In this document: positions 34,959 through 43,512 of the stretch, in pieces
Layout: every line of letters begins with the position of its first letter
Numbering within the stretch: position 1 is the first letter of the stretch
NCBI GenBank assembly: GCA_016716765.1
Contig: JADJVA010000006.1
Location: 186,001 to 250,000, forward strand
Length of the DNA: 64,000 nucleotides
Reading direction: 5' to 3'
Source of the DNA: Bdellovibrionales bacterium
GTDB taxonomy: Bacteria > Bdellovibrionota > Bdellovibrionia > Bdellovibrionales > UBA1609
Translations under genes and position numbers: made by a program
Notes under the pieces: model-generated
The model's input: only the letters and a program-made list of their open reading frames with translations
What the model was told of the DNA's origin: nothing
Database searches by the model: none

Positions 34959-36827
34959 CTACTTTTTCGAAATTAATTTGCTTCTGCAAGATGTTAACAG
35001 ACTTATCGGAATTCTTGAAGAACGAATCCCGTCAACGGAATCTGTTGAGACGGGACTTGTTCTTCTGCGAATCAATCGCAAGTCCTCGTCCGTCTCGGCC
35101 CTTGCGATTTGTTCTAAAATATTCAGCCGATCCTTGAGTCGCGATCTCTTTTTGTAGTGCCAAACGGGGGTTGTGTTTAGGGTTTGATTGAGCGAGGACA
35201 AAAGTCCCTGAAACAATCTATTAGCTTCTATATATTTTCTACCATTCTCTTGTAGTGTGGTCTCCACCGCCCCGTTGGCTCTTTGGATCTGGCGCCTCAA
35301 TTCAATTTGGCTAGTGATAAATTGCACGAAATTATCAAAGTGAGGATTGGCAGGGGCTGCCAAAGAAGAGCGGCTTTCAGTGCCAGCATGAGTGATCAAA
35401 TAGAACAGTCGACTCTGTAATTTTGAAAGTAGCGAAGAGACCCGCTTCAACTGGTTTGCGGGCGCTGACTGCGATGAGAGGTGACTAAGCCTTAAATTTA
35501 ACTCATCTTCCAGGAGCAGCAGTCGCAAAAATGGGTTGGCAAAGAGGATTGCCGGGTAGGCTGGCGTCTGCATGATTTTTGAAATGCGAGGAATGTTGCC
35601 GGGATGTGTAGAGCCGAAAGAGTGAGCAGCTCTTTCATCTTGTGAAAACTTGGTTTGAAATCTTTGCCACTGCTGTTGCACTTGATCGAGCATGGAAATT
35701 CGATCATTTCGCTGCAAGCGAACATCTAGGGTTGCAAAAAGAGTTGCGGCAGCTGTTTGATCGCTGGAAGTCACACTGGTTCCGAATCGATCAGCGGACT
35801 CCTCCTGCGCTTGCGAAAGAGCATTAAACGCCCTATTCATTTTCTGGAGAAGAGCATCGAGAGGCAATCTGTCTTTGTGGGATTTATCAAACGGGTCCAG
35901 AGCAAACAAGGATTTATGGAAAGAAATGTCTTCTTCCTGGGCCTTCATTTCTTTCAATCGCTTCAGTTGAATTTCAAGAAAATCTCTCATCAGAGCCTCA
36001 AACTCAGTTCTCTCGAGGGTAAGCAAGCTTTCAAAGGCATCCTCAATGATGTTTCTTAAATTGCTTCTCGAGGATGGCTGGGTTCCATCTTCGCCAACAG
36101 AGTGGGCAGTGATTTTCGTTTCTGGTCCAAGGTTGATGTGCCTCATGTATTTTAACAGGCGCCCAAGCAGGTCATTGTCAATTTGATCGGGAACACCATT
36201 TGAATATATTTCGACCGCAAGACTGCTCAGTATGCTTTCAATATGTCTTTCAATGACATGTTGGTTTTTGATGTGGGAGAGTTCGTGCGCGAAAACAGAT
36301 CTTAGCTCAACAAAATTTAATTTTTCGATCAGTTGGGAGCTTAGAACAACAAATATATGCTCAGCGGTTTTGCTGACTGCAAATGCGTTTTGCCCGAACT
36401 CGACATAGACTCTACGGTTTTCGATGGCCTGAGGAGAAAATCCAAGGTCCACGGCCGTACGAGTGAGGAGTGAGTAAATCGCGGCATAATGTCCTTTTGC
36501 AGCAGGGCCGAGTTCGAGCAGCTCGGCTCCCTTTTCAAGTTCGAAAGAACGGAGGGATGCTTCTTCGTTTTTAATAAAATCATCTACAATCGAACCCAAA
36601 GTAAATTGCCTGGCAATAAATTCGTGTAGAGTTTGATCTGGATTCGAGGTGAGGTAGCGACGCTGGAGGTCCGAAAAGACCCCTCTCAAATAGGGGTCGC
36701 CCATGAATTCGGCAAAAGTGGCTCGACTGGATCTGAGGGTGAAATCACCCTCAGCACTTTTTCCACCAGCTAGGGATAGAGGCGCCAAAACAAGATTAAG
36801 AATGATAAAAAACATCTCTATCCGCAT
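34959..36827 (-). CDS. exported M48-family zinc metallopeptidase
   Basis: About 622 residues. I start at the ATG at 36827 (AAGGAA upstream) because a signal peptide follows (MFFIILNLVLAPLSLAGG); the longer frame upstream has no signal. The zinc motif HELSH lies near residue 180 within LRSVFAHELSHIKNQH, and a later Glu in ESADRFG plays the third-ligand role typical of M48 (E-x-x-A-D). The remaining C-terminal part is helical with no clear family. Likely a periplasmic protease or chaperone-protease of the BepA/Oma1 type. The end lies 14 bases from the tatD start on the same strand, suggesting co-transcription. Confidence 0.88.
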   Translation of the reverse strand: MRIEMFFIILNLVLAPLSLAGGKSAEGDFTLRSSRATFAEFMGDPYLRGVFSDLQRRYLTSNPDQTLHEFIARQFTLGSIVDDFIKNEEASLRSFELEKGAELLELGPAAKGHYAAIYSLLTRTAVDLGFSPQAIENRRVYVEFGQNAFAVSKTAEHIFVVLSSQLIEKLNFVELRSVFAHELSHIKNQHVIERHIESILSSLAVEIYSNGVPDQIDNDLLGRLLKYMRHINLGPETKITAHSVGEDGTQPSSRSNLRNIIEDAFESLLTLERTEFEALMRDFLEIQLKRLKEMKAQEEDISFHKSLFALDPFDKSHKDRLPLDALLQKMNRAFNALSQAQEESADRFGTSVTSSDQTAAATLFATLDVRLQRNDRISMLDQVQQQWQRFQTKFSQDERAAHSFGSTHPGNIPRISKIMQTPAYPAILFANPFLRLLLLEDELNLRLSHLSSQSAPANQLKRVSSLLSKLQSRLFYLITHAGTESRSSLAAPANPHFDNFVQFITSQIELRRQIQRANGAVETTLQENGRKYIEANRLFQGLLSSLNQTLNTTPVWHYKKRSRLKDRLNILEQIARAETDEDLRLIRRRTSPVSTDSVDGIRSSRIPISLLTSCRSKLISKK

Positions 36828-36949
36828 TTCATTTCCTTGCGATGCCCCCCAATCATCAAGGTCACAGCATTTGCTGCGGCCTCTTGATTTTGGTCCTTGA
36901 TCTTTCAATTATACTCTTCTGCCTTTTCTGGTTCCTTTCATATCAATAA

Positions 36950-37324
36950 CTATTTTTCGCACTCAACAGTTTTTTCACCCACACTGAAATTTACCAAGTC
37001 TTTGGTAACCTCAGGTTGTTGCTTGAAGGTGATGGTGATGAGGCAATTGTTCTTTGTGGCAATATAGACGACGTATGGCTGGTTAGGCGTATCATCGATT
37101 GTTATGCTTTTTATGCCACCAGCATCTCCCATAGCTCGCATGCCTTCCCCTCGTGAATTGAGGGATCCCGCTGCCAAACCAATTATTCGATTTGTATTCA
37201 TGTACTCCACAATATTGGTTTCCCTGTTGTTATCTTCTTGGGCGCTTGAACAGATGGTCGAGCTCAAGGTTAAAAAGACCGCTGCTCCAAGAGCAATTGA
37301 TTTTACATTTATCAGATTCTTCAT
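36950..37324 (-). CDS. small secreted protein, unknown function
   Basis: About 124 residues. ATG 37324 has AAAAGGAG eight bases upstream. The signal peptide (SIALGAAVFLTLSSTICSSA) is cleaved around residue 27. The mature protein has two cysteines (NNCLITITF and TVECEK at the end), consistent with one disulfide. I recognise no family. Confidence 0.75.
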   Translation of the reverse strand: MKNLINVKSIALGAAVFLTLSSTICSSAQEDNNRETNIVEYMNTNRIIGLAAGSLNSRGEGMRAMGDAGGIKSITIDDTPNQPYVVYIATKNNCLITITFKQQPEVTKDLVNFSVGEKTVECEK

Positions 37325-37715
37325 TTTTCTATCTCCTTTTCGATTAAAAGCAAAATGCTTCATTGATCAAACAACTCTTTACCAGGTCGATACTTCTCCA
37401 TTTTTTGTGCCGACCTAGATTAGAAAGCTTGAGGGTCTCATGAGAGGCGACCTGAAAAATGGTGAATACCGGTGACAATAACTGGCTCATTTTAAGGCAA
37501 GTAAATCTCCTTCATAAATATGGCCTCCGTATAAATTATGGTCAGAGAAAATGGACTAGACAGCTAGGGAACGGGGCCTGTGCCTCTTGTGCCCTAAAAA
37601 GGACGATCGTCAATAGGGCAGCAGAGCCCGGGAATTGCAGTAGTGAAGCACTAGGGTTCAAAGGGTTTTTACATTGAGCAGATGTTCGATTTAATTTTAA
37701 GGGAGAGGGGCCGAC
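37325..37715. other. divergent intergenic region
   Basis: About 390 bases. A plus-strand frame at 37459-37677 has no recognisable product and no good ribosome binding site, so I leave it out. Promoters for both flanking genes are expected here. Confidence 0.45.
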
Positions 37716-38494
37716 GTGAAGACTGTAAAAGGGGCCTTGATTTTCATTTCGTCTGGACTCGTTTTGATTGCATTTTTTCAGAATTGCTCTGGTGTAAACT
37801 TCGGAAGCAATTCAGCCACTAATGATTCATTGAAAGAAAATGATGGAGCGGGAAAAGAGGGGATCGATGATCCTTTTACGACACAGAGGAAGGACTAAAA
37901 GGAGGACACTTTGACCTCGATACTTCACATCAGGTCTATGCTGCAGGTATGGGAAAAACAGATCACCACGTGCACGAATATGATGACAGATTTGGGATAA
38001 CTTATGCCGATTTTTTCCGACTGAAGGACTCCAAAATTAAAAATATCCATGAAAGAGTGGGTGCGAGCACGGAATTTGTATTGGTTATTGCCAACGCGCA
38101 ACTTTCTCCTAAAGGTGTTTTGAGCATCAATGGGGTGTCGCAGACGGTGGGAGATTATCAAAGTAGAGTCAGAGATTTTATAAGCGGAAACAGAAGTGCC
38201 CTGACGGCTTACAGCTTAAACGGTTCGAAAGGGGAGATGCTGTCGGATCTAAGAATTGGGTTTTCAGCTGACGCGATTCTGGCTGGAGGGCTGGTAGGAA
38301 CAGAGACAGGTTGTGTCGTGAGAAACGAACCGGGTAGACTCGGAGAGTACCGCAATGGTGCTCTCACCTTGCAGGCGATTGATGCCAAAACAGCCCACTT
38401 TAACTCCGAAACAGGAGTTGCAGATGTTCAGGGTGGCCTCATTTGGGAGAGCACAATTTTTTACCACAGAGAAAGAGGCGGCTGTTATCGTTAA
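37716..38494 (+). CDS. lipoprotein with QNC lipobox, frameshifted
   Basis: The GTG at 37716 (GGGAGAGGGG upstream) starts a lipoprotein signal ending in IAFFQNC (Cys24). The frame stops at 37898. One extra base between about 37860 and 37880 joins it to a frame reading EEGLKGGHFDLDTSHQVYAA and on to 38494, total about 259 residues. The mature domain (DHHVHEYDDRFGITYADFF, then NAQLSPKGVLSING and VGDYQSRVRDF) looks like a soluble beta-rich domain I cannot name. It is convergent with the cytochrome gene. Confidence 0.75.
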
Positions 38495-38531
38495 ACAAAT
38501 CGAGTGAGAACGCTCCTTCAATGAGGGTATT

Positions 38532-39668
38532 TCAATCCTTGCTCTCCGTCTTTTCAGGACGAAGATTTTGAAAATATATCCCTAGCGCTTGCAGATCTTC
38601 GTCTGTGAGAGGCGGATTGGCCTGCTTGAGTAGGTTGGGCATTACCGATGCATTTGTGCGCTCGCCTGACAGGAACGCTGACAATTGCTTCTGAATATAA
38701 ACAGGGTCTTGCCCAGCGAGGTTTGGAAAATGAGGCGCAACCGTAAGCAGATTTGGCCCCGAATCGTGGCAGCCAGTGCAAGCCAAGTTTTTCACAAGCT
38801 CTTGGCCCTTTTTAAACAGAACATCAAAATTTTCTATTTTTTTACCGGAAAGCGGAGTGGCAGCAGGGGGCGGACGATTGCTGAAATAAGAAACCACAGC
38901 GTCCTGATTCTCTTTGCTTAAATTGCTTGCGATCCCATTCATCGCCCCTGATGAGTCCTTTCTTATTCCTTCGCGAAAATGATTGAGCTGTTCATTTAAG
39001 TAACTCGCACTTTGACCCGCTAAATGAGGAAACCCGCTACTGGAAGAAAGACCGTGTTCGCCATGGCATGCGGCACACTGCTGCAAGGTAGAGGCAAGAC
39101 TCTGGGGGGCTGCAGGAGCTGGAGAAGCCACAGTCACTTCAGTCACCGGATCTGGAGTGCCACCGCCGCTATTTCCAGTCCCGTCGGCACCTGGTGGTTG
39201 GCCTGCTGCGGAACCGCTGTCCGGGCTGGATGTGGCGCTCTCTTTTGGCTTAGAAACACTTGAGGCCCATTGTTGGATCAGGTCTCTTTCCGCAGCCGTT
39301 ATTTCAGTCGCCTCGGCAGTGCCTGCAGGAGGCATGCCCCCCTTGTCTGCGATTCGCTGGATCAACTTTCTATTTTTTGCAAAGTCCTCCGCAACTTTCT
39401 CGTCATTCCAATTGGGCAAGCCAGCTCCATTGTGGCATCGTCCGCAGCGGTTCTTAAAAATGGCTTGAACGTCTGAATACTTTATTTCTTTCCCAGCGCC
39501 CCCAGCGCCAGTCTTAGTGCCTTCCTTTTTTGTTCCATTTTGGGCTACTGGGCTTATTTTCTGGTGAGGCCCTCTTCGGTCGCATTGGATGCTGAAGACA
39601 AGAAGCGCTAAAAGGAAGACAAAAAAAGGTACGGGGTTGGTCAAATTCCCGATAATCCTGTGATTCAT
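38532..39668 (-). CDS. tri-heme cytochrome c lipoprotein
   Basis: A 378-residue protein. The signal ends in LLVFSIQC (Cys29), another Q-C lipobox. Three c-type heme sites are present: CGRCH at residues 75-79, CAACH near 198 and CTGCH near 298. The first domain is a short c-type module with GMPP as the likely axial Met; the other two are class I-like modules with FPHLAGQ / FPNLAGQ motifs, as in di-heme cytochrome c4-type proteins. A Gly/Ser/Pro-rich linker separates the first from the rest. Probably a membrane-tethered electron carrier. Divergent from the heme-motif barrel gene at 39905. Confidence 0.9.
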   Translation of the reverse strand: MNHRIIGNLTNPVPFFVFLLALLVFSIQCDRRGPHQKISPVAQNGTKKEGTKTGAGGAGKEIKYSDVQAIFKNRCGRCHNGAGLPNWNDEKVAEDFAKNRKLIQRIADKGGMPPAGTAEATEITAAERDLIQQWASSVSKPKESATSSPDSGSAAGQPPGADGTGNSGGGTPDPVTEVTVASPAPAAPQSLASTLQQCAACHGEHGLSSSSGFPHLAGQSASYLNEQLNHFREGIRKDSSGAMNGIASNLSKENQDAVVSYFSNRPPPAATPLSGKKIENFDVLFKKGQELVKNLACTGCHDSGPNLLTVAPHFPNLAGQDPVYIQKQLSAFLSGERTNASVMPNLLKQANPPLTDEDLQALGIYFQNLRPEKTESKD

Positions 39669-39784
39669 AAAGGCTCCAATCCAAATTCCATCGTTAATAG
39701 ACTCTCATTAACCGAATTCCTCCGATGACAACAGCAACTTTCGAGCCAGTTCTCATTTATTCAAAAACAATGGATGAATGTTTG

Positions 39785-39790
39785 TATAAT
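39785..39790 (+). promoter_or_regulatory. possible -10 element upstream of heme-barrel gene
   Basis: A consensus TATAAT preceded by TTTG lies about 115 bases upstream of the GTG at 39905, in AT-rich sequence between the two divergent cytochrome-type genes. No good -35 box is visible. Confidence 0.35.
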
Positions 39791-39904
39791 TTATATTTTT
39801 TATCTTTTTATTTGTTTGCCTGTGCATGTTTGTTAATCGCATAGCAGTCATGATATTTCTCTGAATACTGATTGGCATTGTGATTGAAGCGAAAGGATGT
39901 CGTC

Positions 39905-41155
39905 GTGAAGCGAGCTCTACATTTTTTATTGGGGAAAAAACAACCTATTTATTATCTGTTTTTCATTTTATTTGGGCTATCTCCCATGTTGGGGCAGGCG
40001 CGGCCTGAGTACGCAATTCGCCACGGATTCACTCGATGCACGACTTGTCATCTCTCTCCGGTTGGAGGTGGGACCAGAAATCTGATGGGAAAGTCGTTTG
40101 GTCTGCGAGGTTTCAGCCCAGGGCCTTATGCGACACAGGACGTTTGGTCTTTGGATGTCCGGGGAATATATTTGAATAATCCAGAGGGGCCCAACACCTT
40201 AAAGGGAGGTGCTGGAATCATGGCGGGAAATTTAAGCGCGAATCTGCCTGTGACCGCTGAAGAAGAGGGAAAGGCACCTCTGAGAGCTGTACTGACTCAC
40301 AATGTGGGAGGATTTCCTGGGGGAGCCGGTGGGCCGAGAGAAGCTTATCTGCGATGGGAGTTGAAGGATGATTCTGCCACAGGAATCAGTCCTCAGTATG
40401 TTCTTTTGGGACGATTTGTGTCGCCCTTTGGTATAATTACAGATGAACATCGCACCTACACAAAACTTCAAACTCAGAGCACTTGGAACAATCTCGATAT
40501 TGGAGCTTTGTTTTCAGGAAATCCATCCAGCTTTCTTCACTATGATTTCTCATTGGTCAATGGTCAGAAGACAAACGGGACAGGTTTTGGAGACGGTAAT
40601 GCAGCCATCTGGGGCGGTGCTTTGAATCTGAGGCTCATGACCTCGGCCTCTCCGGTGGGCTTCGGTCTGAGCGGACTTCATTACGAGAAGGTAAAGGATC
40701 AAGACAGTCCATCTGCCAGTGCGGCCTACGTGATGGTGAGCATGGATCGCCTCACTCGCGATGTGTTTAAGGGGTCACTATTGGTCGAATATGTGAGCGC
40801 CCAAGGGTTCAATTCAAACACTGATCTCGAGAGGTTCATGTTTAAGGAAACAGACTACCGCGATACTGTAATAAACTCTGAGTCCCGTGGAGTTTACGCC
40901 TTGCTGAATTGGGAATTTAGTGAGGTCTTGAGTTTTAGCTACAAATACGATCAATATATTCCGAACTTGAGTTTTGTGGCGGACTCCTATGTTCGGCACG
41001 GACTTGGATTTAAATACTATTTTGGACCCAATCTCTTCACTCTGGTGCGCTTTGAAAAGGCTGAGGCAGGGCATCCTTCTGAACAGGATATAACGAAAAA
41101 TTCGAAGCTTGGAGCTTCTGATGCGGCTTGGGCCTATCTGCAGCTGTCGATATAA
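39905..41155 (+). CDS. outer-membrane beta-barrel protein with N-terminal heme c motif
   Basis: About 416 residues. I prefer the GTG at 39905 (AAGGA eight bases upstream) over the TTG at 39884. Signal peptide to about residue 32 (YYLFFILFGLSPMLGQA), then RCTTCHLSPVGGG, a single CxxCH heme-attachment site at residues 45-49. The rest is a series of amphipathic strands (for example LRWELKDDS, YVLLGRFVSPFG, SFSYKYDQYIPNLSF) ending in a final strand AWAYLQLSI, as in porin-like barrels. The combination suggests electron transfer across or at the outer membrane, perhaps with the tri-heme lipoprotein encoded divergently. Confidence 0.8.
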   Translation: MKRALHFLLGKKQPIYYLFFILFGLSPMLGQARPEYAIRHGFTRCTTCHLSPVGGGTRNLMGKSFGLRGFSPGPYATQDVWSLDVRGIYLNNPEGPNTLKGGAGIMAGNLSANLPVTAEEEGKAPLRAVLTHNVGGFPGGAGGPREAYLRWELKDDSATGISPQYVLLGRFVSPFGIITDEHRTYTKLQTQSTWNNLDIGALFSGNPSSFLHYDFSLVNGQKTNGTGFGDGNAAIWGGALNLRLMTSASPVGFGLSGLHYEKVKDQDSPSASAAYVMVSMDRLTRDVFKGSLLVEYVSAQGFNSNTDLERFMFKETDYRDTVINSESRGVYALLNWEFSEVLSFSYKYDQYIPNLSFVADSYVRHGLGFKYYFGPNLFTLVRFEKAEAGHPSEQDITKNSKLGASDAAWAYLQLSI

Positions 41156-41311
41156 GCGATCGGTTTGGTGGTTGAGTGAGGCGTTTGTTAGGTGTGCCTG
41201 ATTTGGATTTTCAATTGAGTCTGATTGGTAACCGATAGAATGACGGCGAGAAGAGCGACAGTAGAAAGAAAAAAAACGGCAGAAATATTTCACAGCAGTG
41301 GTGAGGGCAGG

Positions 41312-42508
41312 ATGGCAAAAAAGGATATCTTTGGGGATGAAATTGTTGATGGCAAGGCTCAAGACTATGAGCGTTTATTGGCAGAGACATCCAAGCCGGT
41401 TCGAAAAATTTCGGTAGGCGATCGACTCAAGGGCGAGGTTCTTTCGGTTGGTAAGGAAGAAATCTATGTCTCAACTGAAGGGCCTGTGGATGCTGTTGTT
41501 GCGCGCAGAGAGCTCCTTGATGAACAGGGTCAGGTCAAAGTAAAAAAAGGAGAGATTCTTGAAGTCATCGTAACTCAGGTTCGCGAAGACGTGATCAGAG
41601 CGAAGCCGGCGGATTCTCGAAGCGGCACAGAAGAGATCGACAATCTAGAAGATGCTCATGACATGGAGCTTCCGGTTGAGGGGCGTGTCTTGGAATTCGT
41701 CAAAGGCGGATTTCGGGTTCAAATTCAATCCTACAAAGCCTTTTGTCCGATGAGTCAGATGGATTTGGGATCAATAAAAACCCCAGAGGACTACGTCAAT
41801 AAAAAATTCGAATTTTTGATTACCCAAATAGATGAAAGGCATACAAATATCGTTGTGTCTCGACGTAAACTTCTCGAGCTCTTACGCTCTGATCGTGAGG
41901 GAGAGGTGCTTTCAAAGTTGAAAGAAGGGGATCTCGTTGAAGGGCATGTGACGCGGATAGAGAGTTTTGGTGCCTTTGTTGAGGTTATGCCTCTGGTTGA
42001 GGGATTGATTCACATTTCTGAGTTGTCCTGGGCCCGCATCAAACATCCTGGCGAAGTTCTTGAGGTGGGTGCTCCAGTCAAAGTCAAGATTCTCAAGATA
42101 CAGGAGAGTGATCAGCGGTTGCACATCTCTCTGTCTCTCAAGCAAGGCGGAGGAGAACAAGATCCATGGATGCGATTCACTCAGCAGAATCCTCTCGGTA
42201 CCAAAATCGAAGGGCTCATAGAACGAAAAGAACCATTTGGCTTTTTTGTGAAGTTGGCGAGTGGTGTCAATGGGCTTCTTCATCAATCCAAATGGCGCGA
42301 TGCTCTCGATGGAAAATCAATTGAGGCGAAGAGGCCCGGTGATTCCTTATGGGTTGAAATCGAGAAGATTGATTTGGAGGCTCATAAGATAAGTCTTCGT
42401 CTCCCTGGCGAAGGAGAGGATCAATCCTGGAGAGATCATCTGCCTGCACCAAGCACCCAAGGACTCGGAACCTTTGCCTCCCTCTTTCAGAAGGCCTCAA
42501 AGAAATAG
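41312..42508 (+). CDS. S1 RNA-binding domain protein (RpsA-like)
   Basis: About 398 residues with four S1 domains. I start at the ATG 41312 (GAGGGCAGG upstream), giving MAKKDIFGDEIVDGK; the frame is open further upstream. The third repeat is the most canonical: VTRIESFGAFVEVMPLVEGL followed by IHISELSW. The fourth has KEPFGFFVKLASGVNGLLHQS. Bacterial ribosomal protein S1 has six domains and about 550 residues, so this is a shorter relative, perhaps an accessory RNA-binding protein. Confidence 0.85.
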   Translation: MAKKDIFGDEIVDGKAQDYERLLAETSKPVRKISVGDRLKGEVLSVGKEEIYVSTEGPVDAVVARRELLDEQGQVKVKKGEILEVIVTQVREDVIRAKPADSRSGTEEIDNLEDAHDMELPVEGRVLEFVKGGFRVQIQSYKAFCPMSQMDLGSIKTPEDYVNKKFEFLITQIDERHTNIVVSRRKLLELLRSDREGEVLSKLKEGDLVEGHVTRIESFGAFVEVMPLVEGLIHISELSWARIKHPGEVLEVGAPVKVKILKIQESDQRLHISLSLKQGGGEQDPWMRFTQQNPLGTKIEGLIERKEPFGFFVKLASGVNGLLHQSKWRDALDGKSIEAKRPGDSLWVEIEKIDLEAHKISLRLPGEGEDQSWRDHLPAPSTQGLGTFASLFQKASKK

Positions 42509-42621
42509 GAGTTCAATCGCTAAAAAGTCCTTTTCATTTCGTCGCTTGCCGTGATGTAGTTGAACTCGCTATTTTGGATTACCAATGGAAGTATCCTGAT
42601 TGAGGATTGGCAGGGAGGACG

Positions 42622-43512
42622 ATGGAACTCAGAAAATGCAAATTTGTTTTTCTGTGTGTTCTGATGCTTGTTTCAAATTTCCTGTTAGCTGCAGTCCATC
42701 TTGAAAAGAAGCCAACCGTCTTTGTATTGACTGCTAAGCGCACAGAGATCAGTCGAATTTTGAGCTATCCTGCTTTGATTGAGGCGAGAGTTCATGCAAC
42801 AGTACTTGCAGAGGCGGATGGCGTTGTAAGAAAAATTCATTTTGCACTCGGGAAGAAAGTTGCGGCAGGCAGTCCACTTCTGAGTTTGCAGCAGACAGAT
42901 CCCATTTTTCAATATGCTACGGTCTCTACGAAAGCCCCTGTTACGGGTGTTGTGAGTGAAATAAGCGTCACAGAAGGAGCCTTGGTTACAAAAGGACAAA
43001 AGTTGGCTTCTGTGACGGACCCAAGAAATCTTAAGATTCTTGTCGAAGTGCCAGCTCAGGATATTTCCTCATTGCGAGTTGGGTTGGCGGGAAGCTTCGA
43101 AAGTCCGTCAATTCCTGACAAGGTACCTCTTCATCTCGCCGGTTTGAGTCCGAATGTGGATCCAGCGACGGGCACCGCTTCGTCGGAATTAATTCCTCAA
43201 AAGGGTGAGCGATCTCTTCTCTTGCGTCCGGGAATGATTGGAAAGGTGACATTTAAAACCAACATTCGTTCTGGATTTGTTGTTCCTGAAGATGCCATCA
43301 TTAAGGTTGAGGACCGCAGGTATTTGAGAATTGTTGTCGACGGAAGGGCTCGTAAAGTGCCGGTTTCGATTGGAGATCGCCAGCGCGGAGAGGTGGAGGT
43401 GACGGCAGGCCTTGAAGAGGGATCCAAAATTGTGGCGCGTTCGAGCGGCTTTGTCGCAGATGGAGATGAGGTGTTAGTCGAAGAAGCTAAGACTCCCGGA
43501 GAGGGCAATTGA
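42622..43512 (+). CDS. RND efflux periplasmic adaptor (membrane fusion protein)
   Basis: About 296 residues. ATG 42622 follows GGGAGG closely. A signal peptide (FVFLCVLMLVSNFLLAA) precedes a barrel-sandwich lipoyl-like domain (VLAEADGVVRKIHFALGKKV, APVTGVVSEISVTEGALV) and a beta-barrel domain; the alpha-hairpin is very short. The stop overlaps the TTG of the RND gene (TTGA). It links the inner-membrane pump to the outer-membrane channel encoded next. Confidence 0.9.
   Translation: MELRKCKFVFLCVLMLVSNFLLAAVHLEKKPTVFVLTAKRTEISRILSYPALIEARVHATVLAEADGVVRKIHFALGKKVAAGSPLLSLQQTDPIFQYATVSTKAPVTGVVSEISVTEGALVTKGQKLASVTDPRNLKILVEVPAQDISSLRVGLAGSFESPSIPDKVPLHLAGLSPNVDPATGTASSELIPQKGERSLLLRPGMIGKVTFKTNIRSGFVVPEDAIIKVEDRRYLRIVVDGRARKVPVSIGDRQRGEVEVTAGLEEGSKIVARSSGFVADGDEVLVEEAKTPGEGN

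Noticed and set aside
37459..37677. Plus-strand frame of 72 codons
   Set aside because: It has no recognisable domain or good ribosome binding site.
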